19,995 nt of DNA. Origin: Bordetella parapertussis. Lineage in GTDB: Bacteria; Pseudomonadota; Gammaproteobacteria; Burkholderiales; SG8-39. Positions 14,273 through 19,995 of this stretch are shown one piece after another (within the stretch, counting starts at the first letter, position 1; every line of letters starts with the position of its first letter). Where the stretch lies: positions 1-19,995 of the forward strand of contig CAMDRY010000019.1 in NCBI GenBank assembly GCA_945906975.1. Direction: 5' to 3'. The notes beneath the pieces are model-generated. The model was not told where the DNA came from. It saw only the letters and a list, made by a program, of their open reading frames with translations, and searched no databases. The translations under genes and the position numbers were made by a program.

Positions 14273-15295
14273 ATGCAAGGCATCAAACAACGCACCCTAC
14301 GCACGCTTCTGATCATCGGTTTCGCCGGCTCTGCGGCCGGTTGCGCTTCCATGAACGCCGACAACATGGCCGCTAAACCGGCAATGGACCAAACCACGCC
14401 GACCGAACTCGTCGACGCGCTCAACGGTGTATTCGGCAAACACAAGGCGCGTGCTTCGCATGCGAAGGGATTCTGCTTTGCCGGCCGGTTCGAGGCCTCC
14501 CCCGGCGCCGCAGCAATCACGCGCTCTGGCATGTTCCGCGCCGACAAGCAGACGCCCATCATCGGCCGCTTCTCGATCGGCGGTGGCAACCCCAACGCAC
14601 CCGACAACGGCAAGAGCGTGCGCGGAATTGCAGTACGCGCCATCGACGGCAACGAACGCCTAGACTGGGTGTTCATTTCGGCACCGCATTTCTTTGCGCA
14701 GACGGCGGAGCAATTCGCCGACTTCATGAAGGTGCGCGCACCCAATCCGGCCACCGGCCAGCCCAATGCCGAGGCGATTGCGGCCTTCTCCAAAGCCAAT
14801 CCGGCCACCACCAGGCAGGCCGCGTACGTCGGCGGCCAGCCGGTTCCGGCAAGCTACGGCACGGTGCCCTACTGGAGCACCAATGCCTTTATCGCAACCA
14901 ACGCCGGCGGGCGCACCCAGGCGCTGCGCTGGCGCTTCGAACCGGTGGCCGGACGCGTCGGCCTGAGCGACGCCGAAGCCAAGGCCAAGGGTGCCGCCTT
15001 TTTGCGTCCCGAGCTGGCCGAGCGCCTGTCCAAAGCCCCGGTGTCCTTCAACGTCATCGCGCAACTCGCGCGCGCCGGAGACCAGCTGACCGACCCGACC
15101 GAGCCCTGGCCAGCGGACCGTACGGAGGTGAACATGGGGCGCCTGCTCATCAACGCGATCACCGACCAGGCCTGCGACCGTGAAACCTTCATGCCGACGG
15201 TGTTGCCGGCCGGCCTCGCGCCGAGTGCCGATCCGGTGCTGTCTGCGCGCGCGCCTTCGTACGGTGTATCGCTGGGCCGGCGTTTGTCCAACTGA
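14273..15295 (+). CDS. Catalase-related peroxidase, probable lipoprotein or exported
   Basis: A 340-residue haem protein of the catalase-related (SrpA-like) family, which is shorter than true catalases and usually acts as a peroxidase. The distal histidine is H63 in RASHAKGFCFAGRF. The catalase core follows: PIIGRFSIGGGNPNAPDNG, KSVRGIAVRAI, DWVFISAPHFFAQTAEQF and GTVPYWSTNAF. The N-terminus has a signal peptide with a lipobox-like SAAGC (C24), suggesting a lipoprotein; Sec export is the alternative. GGGAG stands 7 nt before the ATG at 14273; the frame is open upstream across the GDCCVxC pseudogene but has no better start. It would remove peroxides in the envelope. Confidence 0.9.
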   Translation: MQGIKQRTLRTLLIIGFAGSAAGCASMNADNMAAKPAMDQTTPTELVDALNGVFGKHKARASHAKGFCFAGRFEASPGAAAITRSGMFRADKQTPIIGRFSIGGGNPNAPDNGKSVRGIAVRAIDGNERLDWVFISAPHFFAQTAEQFADFMKVRAPNPATGQPNAEAIAAFSKANPATTRQAAYVGGQPVPASYGTVPYWSTNAFIATNAGGRTQALRWRFEPVAGRVGLSDAEAKAKGAAFLRPELAERLSKAPVSFNVIAQLARAGDQLTDPTEPWPADRTEVNMGRLLINAITDQACDRETFMPTVLPAGLAPSADPVLSARAPSYGVSLGRRLSN

Positions 15296-15326
15296 ACCCC
15301 GACCCACCGGAGCAGAGGCGTGGACA

Positions 15327-15357
15327 CTGGAAATCCTTGCCAGATAAGGGTTTCCAG
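15327..15357. other. Strong 12-bp hairpin between catalase and DM13 genes
   Basis: CTGGAAATCCTT and AAGGGTTTCCAG pair over 12 bp, with one T-G wobble and a 7-nt loop, 32 bp after the catalase stop. No T-tract follows, so it is not a classic terminator. It could be an mRNA-stabilising hairpin, a factor-independent terminator of weak type, or a repeat end. Confidence 0.45.
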
Positions 15358-15452
15358 CTGCATGCGTCGTTTCGCCTGACCCATGCTCATCTTGTTCCGA
15401 CGCACCACTCTGCCCTAATTTTCGACTCCCATTTTTCTCGTTTCCAGCCTCC

Positions 15453-15929
15453 ATGAACAAGCGCACCGTTCTTCTCCTCGTTGCATCCCACGTCGCCGTC
15501 GCGGTGGGCAGTTTTGCTGTGGGCATATACACCTTGCCCATACTCATCGCGCCTGCAGCGCCAAGCGCGACCGAGGTGAACGCGGCAACGACGGCGGTTC
15601 TTTTCACCGGACAGTTCAAGCGGGAACGGAAGGGCAGCGACGCTCTTCACTGGGGCGAGGGGGTTGTTTCCGTGGCTGCCAACGCGATATCGCTGGCAGG
15701 AAAACTCGCCCCGGGGCCGGACTACAAGCTCTACTTGTCTGCAGAGTTCGTCGAGACTGCGGCAGACTTCAAGAGGCTCAAGTCAAGCATGGTTCGCGTC
15801 GGCGACGTCAAAACCTTTGAGAATTTTGTCGTCCCGGTTCCTGCCGGCATCGAGCCGGCAAAATTTTCAACGGTCATTGTGTGGTGCGAAACCTTCAGTC
15901 AGTTCATCACAGCGGCCAAGTACCGCTAG
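15453..15929 (+). CDS. Membrane-anchored DM13-domain protein
   Basis: A 158-residue protein with an N-terminal hydrophobic anchor (about residues 5-33, MNKRTVLLLVASHVAVAVGS start) and a DM13 domain over about 48-158. The domain features visible are FTGQFKRERKGSDALHWGEG, LAPGPDYKLYLSAEF, FENFVVPVPAGI and the closing WCETFSQFITAAKYR with the conserved WC. DM13 domains are proposed to take part in redox or electron-transfer reactions; in bacteria they are small envelope proteins of unproven function. The ATG follows an unremarkable leader with no strong ribosome site. It follows the catalase-like gene on the same strand, so an envelope redox role is possible. Confidence 0.85.
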   Translation: MNKRTVLLLVASHVAVAVGSFAVGIYTLPILIAPAAPSATEVNAATTAVLFTGQFKRERKGSDALHWGEGVVSVAANAISLAGKLAPGPDYKLYLSAEFVETAADFKRLKSSMVRVGDVKTFENFVVPVPAGIEPAKFSTVIVWCETFSQFITAAKYR

Positions 15930-15975
15930 GGCTGCGGGTGACACCCGCCCCCTCGTTCAAGCGGAGCGCATACGG

Positions 15976-16029
15976 CAAGCCACCATCACCCGCCCCGATT
16001 GCGGCGCCACCGCGGCCGAATCAATGCCG
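15976..16029 (+). pseudogene. Remnant of a second GDCCVxC-family gene
   Basis: One frame reads QATITRPDCGATAAESMP, which matches the N-terminal zinc-ribbon-like part of the GDCCVxC family. The DNA GCGGCGCCACCGCGG is shared with the frameshifted gene at 13874 (CPACGATAVEDMP there). The first Cys of the CPxC pair is Arg here. No start codon or downstream GDCC motif is present. It lies between the DM13 gene and the end of nthB, and looks like a leftover truncated by rearrangement. Confidence 0.5.
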
Positions 16030-16039
16030 GCCGCCGCCC

Positions 16040-16657
16040 CTACCCCGGGCGCTCGAGGTAGCTGTGGAACACGCCAACATGCACAAAGGCCTCGTCGGCT
16101 GAGTTGGGCCAAAGCTCGCTCGCGCTAAAACGCACGTCACAGGTCGGCTCGTCGGCCGCCGCCACACCGTGGGCGTTGGCGTCGGGAAAGGGATAGGCCG
16201 GCGATTCACCGACCACAACGCCGGTCTTGCCGCGAATGTAAGCGGGCATGCGCATGTGGCCGGGGACATGGTCGTCCCTCACCCTGACGCGGTCGCCGGC
16301 CTTGAAGCGCGTTGGCCCTGTCACGTTGGAGCGCCCGGCTGCGCTGGGCAGCGAGAGTGGGAACGCCCCATGCGAGCGGCGCTCGAGTTCCTCACGCGTC
16401 ACCAGTCCTTTTTCGACGCACAACGTCGCAAGACTGGTCAGCGAGCGCTCGTAATAGCTGGCCGACAGGTAGTGGCGTGGCTCCATGCGCTCGATGGCGT
16501 GGCGATACTCGTCCATGTTGAACACGCCAAGCTTCACCGCCAGGGAGTACAACGCGTTAACGCGTTTTTCCCAGGGCTCATGAAAAACCTGCGCGTTAAG
16601 CGCGTAACGCACGGGGCCAAAGCCCTGCTTACCGCCAAGATCATGCATTCCATCCAT
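16040..16657 (-). CDS. nthB: Nitrile hydratase, beta subunit
   Basis: A 205-residue beta subunit of nitrile hydratase, which with the alpha subunit hydrates nitriles to amides. It begins MDGMHDLGGKQGFGPV, the canonical beta N-terminus, and keeps FHEPWEKRVNALY, the helix with RMEPRHYLSASYYERSLTSL and the C-terminal SH3-like barrel (RFKAGDRVRVRD, HMRMPAYIRGKTGVV, VRFSASELWP). The subunit looks complete. GAGG stands 7 nt before the ATG. It follows the alpha gene by 31 bp. No activator or amidase gene follows; 110 bp downstream comes the convergent DM13 gene. Confidence 0.95.
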   Translation of the reverse strand: MDGMHDLGGKQGFGPVRYALNAQVFHEPWEKRVNALYSLAVKLGVFNMDEYRHAIERMEPRHYLSASYYERSLTSLATLCVEKGLVTREELERRSHGAFPLSLPSAAGRSNVTGPTRFKAGDRVRVRDDHVPGHMRMPAYIRGKTGVVVGESPAYPFPDANAHGVAAADEPTCDVRFSASELWPNSADEAFVHVGVFHSYLERPG

Positions 16658-16688
16658 GACTGAACCTCTTATCCGATGTCCTGAAAAG

Positions 16689-17285
16689 CTAAAGCCGCGC
16701 GACGCCTATCATTGATTCCTTGCTGACGATTTGTGCAAGTTTTTCCTCGGTCCAGCCCAGTGTCCCGGGCGGCTGCACCGGCAGCACCATATAGCGCGTG
16801 TCGGCCGTGGTGTCCCAGACCCGTATCTGCATTTCCGGCGGCAGGGTGAGGCCCATTTCCCTGAGCACGGTGCGCGACTCGCGCACCACGCGGGCGCGGT
16901 ATTCCAGGTCTTTGTACCAGTCTGGCGGCAGTCCGATGATGGTAAAAGCGGTGCACGAACACAGGGTGCAGCAAATGACGTTGTGTACTGTCGGCGTGTT
17001 CTCCAGCACAACCAGGTGCCGGTGGTGGCGTGGCATCTCCAGCCCCAGTTCGGTGACAGCGTCACGGCCGTTGGCGAACAGGCGCCGCCTGAAATCGGCA
17101 TCGGTCCAGGCCTTGGCCACCACACGCGCGCCGTTGTGCGGCAGCCACTGTTCCTCGACCAGGTGCCGAGCTTGTTCGATGAATTCTGCCGGCTTCATGC
17201 CCCGCTCTTCGAGCACCGACTGGATGGCGTCGACGCGCTGCTCAACAGAGGCGGTTGTTTGCTGCGAATAGCCCGGTTCGGTCAT
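16689..17285 (-). CDS. nthA: Nitrile hydratase, alpha subunit
   Basis: A 198-residue catalytic subunit. The metal-binding claw is C106-T-L-C109-S-C111, preceded by an extra Cys (VICCTLCSC). The two cysteines normally oxidised to sulfinic and sulfenic acids are present. Thr in CTLCSC is the cobalt-type signature. The surrounding sequence, SCTAFTIIGLPPDWYK, EYRARVVRESRTVL and WDTTADTRYMVLP, resembles iron-type enzymes, where YPW would be expected in cobalt types. The metal is therefore unclear. The ATG at 17285 has GGAG 8 nt upstream; one codon earlier is a TTG. The gene is 16 bp downstream of the Bug receptor gene and 31 bp before nthB, forming one operon. Confidence 0.95.
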   Translation of the reverse strand: MTEPGYSQQTTASVEQRVDAIQSVLEERGMKPAEFIEQARHLVEEQWLPHNGARVVAKAWTDADFRRRLFANGRDAVTELGLEMPRHHRHLVVLENTPTVHNVICCTLCSCTAFTIIGLPPDWYKDLEYRARVVRESRTVLREMGLTLPPEMQIRVWDTTADTRYMVLPVQPPGTLGWTEEKLAQIVSKESMIGVARL

Positions 17286-17301
17286 CAACGTTGCTCCAGA
17301 A

Positions 17302-18294
17302 TTAGTCTATCGTCACCTTGTTCTGCCGCACGACCTTGCCCCATTTTTCCACTTCGGCGTGAACCAGTCTGGCGAACTGATCGGCCGGCTCGCCGCCGGG
17401 CTCGGCGCCCTGCAAGGCCCAGATGGCCTTGAGTTCCGGTGTGGCGAGCGCCTTGGCGGTCTCTTGCTGCAGCTTTAGCATGATGTCACGCGACGTTCCA
17501 GCCGGCGCCCACAGGCCGTACCAGGAGAGTGACTCAAAACCGGGAACGCCCGCCTCGGCCATGGTCGGGATGTCGGGAAAGGCAGGCGAGCGTTTTGGCG
17601 AGGTTAGCGCCAGCGCGCGGATCTTGCCGGCGCGGATGTGCGAGGAGGCGCTGCCCAGACCCTCGAATATCAGATCGATCTCACTGCCCAGCAGGCCGGT
17701 CATGGCCGGGCCCGAACCCTTGTAGGGAACGTGCATCATGCTGGTACCGGTGAGGGTGTTGAAGATTTCCCCGGCAAGGTGGCGCGTCGTGCCGTTACCT
17801 GATGATCCGTAATTGACCTTGCCTGGATTGGCCTTGGAATAGGCAATGAGCTCGCGTGTGTTCTGCGCCGGCAATTTTGCGCTCACCACCAGCACATCGG
17901 GCACATAGCCCACGCCGGTGACCGGGATCAGATCTTTTTCCAGGTCATAGGCCAGGTTCTTGTAGGCGCTTACGGCCACGGTATGATGCACCGCACCGAG
18001 CAAAAAGGTATAGCCGTCTGGCGCGGACTTGGCCGCCAGGTCGGCGCCGATGTTGCCACCCGCACCGCCTCTGCTGTCGATGATGAATTGCTGCCCCAGT
18101 AGCAGCGACAAGCGTGCTGCCAGCGGTCGCGCAAAAGCATCGGTACCGCCACCGGGCGGGAAGGGCACGATCAGGCGAACGGGTTTTGTCGGCCAGGCTT
18201 GCGTTTGGGCCTGCGCATGGGCCAAGGGCGCAAGCACCAGCAACGATAAAGCAGCGAGGCCTGTTATGACTAACGACACGATACGGTTTAACAT
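17302..18294 (-). CDS. Bug-family (TctC-like) periplasmic substrate-binding protein
   Basis: A 330-residue periplasmic receptor of the Bug/tripartite tricarboxylate transporter family, greatly expanded in Burkholderiales. The signal peptide ends AHA at residue 27. The mature protein shows the family motifs WPTKPVRLIVPFPPGGGTDA, FIIDSRGGAGGNIGA, the DGYTFLLG segment and VNYGSSGNGTTRHLAGE. Ligands of the family are mostly carboxylates or aromatics. No TctA/TctB membrane genes lie in the window, so it may be an orphan receptor. It is the first gene of the nitrile hydratase operon, suggesting that its ligand is a nitrile, amide or acid linked to that enzyme; this is inference. AGGA stands about 7 nt before the ATG. 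Confidence 0.93.
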   Translation of the reverse strand: MLNRIVSLVITGLAALSLLVLAPLAHAQAQTQAWPTKPVRLIVPFPPGGGTDAFARPLAARLSLLLGQQFIIDSRGGAGGNIGADLAAKSAPDGYTFLLGAVHHTVAVSAYKNLAYDLEKDLIPVTGVGYVPDVLVVSAKLPAQNTRELIAYSKANPGKVNYGSSGNGTTRHLAGEIFNTLTGTSMMHVPYKGSGPAMTGLLGSEIDLIFEGLGSASSHIRAGKIRALALTSPKRSPAFPDIPTMAEAGVPGFESLSWYGLWAPAGTSRDIMLKLQQETAKALATPELKAIWALQGAEPGGEPADQFARLVHAEVEKWGKVVRQNKVTID

Positions 18295-18405
18295 TCCGAC
18301 TCCTCTTGATGGCGCTTCTGAACTTGCGACTGGACCTGCTCCTCTGTACGGAGCGAGTATGCCGTCTGCCTGTTAAACGAATATTACAGCCTAATTTACA
18401 GTCTA

Positions 18406-18996
18406 ATGACCGACCAAAATTCCGTTCCTTCACGCTGCCCCTGGTGCCTGGGGTTTGCCGAGTACATCGCCTATCACGACACCGAATGGGGTGTGCCGCA
18501 GCACGATGACACCCTGCTGTTCGAAATGCTCATCCTCGAAACCGCACAGGCCGGCCTGTCCTGGTCAACCGTGTTGAAAAAACGCGAAAACTACCGCAAG
18601 GCCTTCGCCAACTTTGACGCTGTGAAAATAGCGCACTTTGACGACCGAAAAATCGCCGTGCTGATGCAGGACGCCGGCATTGTGCGCAACCGGCTCAAGA
18701 TCGAGGGCACGGTAAAAAATGCGCGGGCGTTTTTGCTGGTGCAAAAAGAATTCGGCTCCTTTGATGCCTATATCTGGCGCTTCGTCGGCGGCAAAACCCT
18801 GCAACACAAACGCTGTGGCATGAAAACCGTCCCCGCAAGCACTGCCGTTTCGGAGAGCATGAGCAAAGACCTGAAGCGACGCGGATTCACCTTCGTCGGA
18901 TCGACCATCATGTACGCCTTCATGCAGGCCACTGGCATGGTCAACGACCACCTCACAAGCTGCTTCCGTCACGCAACACTCGGCGAGCGCGAATGA
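18406..18996 (+). CDS. tag: DNA-3-methyladenine glycosylase I
   Basis: A 196-residue base-excision repair enzyme that removes 3-methyladenine from alkylated DNA. It has the Tag zinc ligands C11 and H24 (RCPWC, YIAYHDTEWGVP) and H182 and C186 (NDHLTSC), spaced as in E. coli C4/H17/H175/C179. The catalytic-region residues E45 and W53 (ETAQAGLSWSTVLKKRENYR) are present. The ATG at 18406 lacks a visible ribosome site and lies just downstream of an AT-rich promoter-like stretch. It diverges from the Bug-nitrile hydratase operon, and its stop overlaps the yqgE start as ATGA. Confidence 0.95.
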   Translation: MTDQNSVPSRCPWCLGFAEYIAYHDTEWGVPQHDDTLLFEMLILETAQAGLSWSTVLKKRENYRKAFANFDAVKIAHFDDRKIAVLMQDAGIVRNRLKIEGTVKNARAFLLVQKEFGSFDAYIWRFVGGKTLQHKRCGMKTVPASTAVSESMSKDLKRRGFTFVGSTIMYAFMQATGMVNDHLTSCFRHATLGERE

Positions 18997-19613
18997 AAAC
19001 CACCACCACCGCAGCCCTGCTCGGCGGCCTTCTCGCCTGCGTTGCAGGCACGGCGCTGGCGCAAGGCTTGCTGCTGGTTGCCAAGCCCGCCATGGCGGAT
19101 CCGAATTTCAGTGAGTCGGTGGTACTGGTGACACAGGACGGCAGTGGCGCGGCCATCGGCGTCATCATCAATCGGCCGACCAGCCAATCTCTGGCTGGCC
19201 TCCTGCCGGGCAACGACAAACTCAAGCCCTTCACCGACCCCATCTACTTCGGCGGACCGGTCGAGGACGGTGGGATCGTTGCGCTGTATCAGGTCGATGG
19301 CGGCGGCCAGGGTGCAGAAAAACTCGGCCAGTCGTTTGCCATGCTACCGGGCGTAAACCTCGCCCTGCATCCGGAAGCGGTCGAGGCATTGATGGCCAAG
19401 CCGCCGGCAAAAATCCGCTTCTACATTGGTTACTCGGGCTGGCAGCCGGGGCAGTTGCGCAACGAAATCGAACGCGGCGGCTGGCATGTCCTTGAAGCGG
19501 ATACCGCGACGCTGTTTCGCACCGACATGGACAAGCTCTGGCCGGAACTGATAGGCCGCATGCGCAGCGTCACCGCATTGACGGCGGTGGAGCCGGTCGC
19601 AGCCCTTCGCTAA
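18993..19613 (+). CDS. YqgE/AlgH-family protein with a signal peptide
   Basis: A 206-residue member of the YqgE/AlgH family: LLLVAKPAMADPNFSESVVL, then GVIINRPTSQSL, IYFGGPVEDGGI, RFYIGYSGWQPGQL and EIERGGWHVLEADTATLF. The family's molecular role is unsettled. Residues 1-23 form a clear signal peptide (MKTTTTAALLGGLLACVAGT, then ALA before the cleavage site). Typical YqgE proteins start directly at the LLVAKPAM segment, so this copy is probably exported; LLAC at 13-16 is a weak lipobox alternative. Its ATG overlaps the tag stop, so the two genes are translationally coupled. The last about 70 bp of the gene are repeated downstream in a tandem array. Confidence 0.92.
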   Translation: MKTTTTAALLGGLLACVAGTALAQGLLLVAKPAMADPNFSESVVLVTQDGSGAAIGVIINRPTSQSLAGLLPGNDKLKPFTDPIYFGGPVEDGGIVALYQVDGGGQGAEKLGQSFAMLPGVNLALHPEAVEALMAKPPAKIRFYIGYSGWQPGQLRNEIERGGWHVLEADTATLFRTDMDKLWPELIGRMRSVTALTAVEPVAALR

Positions 19614-19627
19614 AAACCCGCTACCTC

Positions 19628-19720
19628 GTCATCGCGAGCGCAGCGAAGCAATCTCGTCGACGGGCGATTGTCTGTGCGGCGGCGACGAGATTGCTTCGTC
19701 GCTGCGCGCCTCGCAATGAC
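19628..19720. repeat. Inverted-repeat element, copy 2
   Basis: A 93-bp palindromic element from GTCATCGCGAG to CTCGCAATGAC. Its internal arms GAAGCAATCTCGTCG and CGACGAGATTGCTTCG are complementary over about 15 bp, separated by GGGCGATTGTCTG and a GC-rich loop. It is related to 4721-4842 and lies just after the yqgE stop. Confidence 0.8.
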
Positions 19721-19835
19721 AGCAGAGGTGGCCGGAAACGCCCTACTGGCGGGAACTGATAGGCCGCATGCGCAGCGTCACCGCGTTGGCGGCGGTGGAA
19801 CCGGTCGCAGCCCTTCGCTGAAAACCCACTACCTT

Positions 19836-19923
19836 GTCATTGCGAGCGAAGCAATCTCGTCGACGGGCGATTGTCTGCGCGGCGGCGAAGAGATTGCTTC
19901 GTCGCTTCGCGCCTCGCAATGAC
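19836..19923. repeat. Inverted-repeat element, copy 3
   Basis: An 88-bp element from GTCATTGCGAG to CTCGCAATGAC, with the same internal arms as copy 2 (GAAGCAATCTCGTCG at the left, GAGATTGCTTCGTCG at the right). It is slightly shorter because of a small deletion in the left part, which accounts for most of the 208 versus 203 bp unit difference. Confidence 0.8.
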
Positions 19924-19995
19924 AGGAGAGCTGGCAGGAAACGCCCTACTGGCGGAAACTGATAGGCCGCAAGCGCAGCGTCACCGCGTTGGCGG

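Larger units (their letters stand above)
19544..19995 (+). repeat. Tandem array: yqgE 3' tail plus inverted-repeat element, units of about 203-208 bp
   Basis: The segment GGAACTGATAGGCCGC and about 70 following bases, including the yqgE stop region, occur at 19544, again at 19752 and again at 19954 (running off the window). Marker ATAGGCCGC starts at 19551, 19759 and 19962, giving periods of 208 and 203 bp. Each unit also carries one inverted-repeat element. Copies 2 and 3 have lost the yqgE frame context and are not genes. No other gene is seen after 19613. Confidence 0.85.

Noticed and set aside
14660..15619. A 319-codon minus-strand frame over the catalase-like gene
   Set aside because: It is antisense to a gene with clear catalase motifs and continues into the DM13 gene.
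19668..19922. An 84-codon frame after yqgE
   Set aside because: It lies wholly within the tandem repeats and inverted-repeat elements and reads through palindromes.

Overview
This is a GC-rich window from a proteobacterial chromosome, most likely a betaproteobacterium of the Burkholderiales. That placement is inferred from the Bug-type solute receptor, the LVIVD-repeat protein, the amidohydrolase, Gfo/Idh and luciferase-like oxidoreductases typical of such genomes, the GC content, and the Gram-negative outer-membrane phospholipase. I see no rRNA, tRNA, CRISPR array, transposase or integrase gene.

Left part (1-11605): a truncated PiT phosphate transporter with its DUF47/PhoU-like partner (minus strand); an ACMSD-like amidohydrolase converging through a shared terminator on a G3E (CobW-type) GTPase; a beta-hydroxyacid dehydrogenase; a 122-bp element with terminal inverted repeats; an LVIVD-repeat protein divergent from a TetR regulator; an outer-membrane phospholipase A; a second beta-hydroxyacid dehydrogenase; and a divergent two-gene operon (Gfo/Idh oxidoreductase, luciferase-like monooxygenase) preceded by a 14-codon ORF whose stop overlaps the oxidoreductase start.

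Middle (11700-14150): the most unusual region. A short run of small, same-strand genes is punctuated by sites with the layout of integron attC sites: RYYYAAC-like and GTTRRRY-like ends flanking imperfect inverted repeats. The cassettes are mazEF with its own operator-like palindrome, an Xre-type regulator apparently frameshifted in an A6 run, a small possible membrane protein, and a deaminase with an N-terminal signal or anchor. A frameshifted GDCCVxC-family gene follows the last attC by 5 bp. No intI lies in the window, so this looks like an orphan cassette cluster (CALIN type) or the distal part of a chromosomal integron.

Right part (14273-19995): a catalase-like lipoprotein, a membrane-anchored DM13 protein, a remnant of a second GDCCVxC gene, and a minus-strand operon encoding a Bug receptor and nitrile hydratase alpha and beta subunits. 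The alpha subunit has a cobalt-type CTLCSC motif in an otherwise iron-type-looking context. Next come tag (3-methyladenine glycosylase I), overlapping by ATGA with a yqgE/algH homologue that carries a signal peptide. The window ends in a tandem array, with units of about 203-208 bp, that repeats the yqgE 3' tail together with the same inverted-repeat element seen at 4721. The gene content suggests uptake and turnover of organic acids, nitriles and other unusual carbon compounds, with an accessory cassette cluster inserted between metabolic genes.
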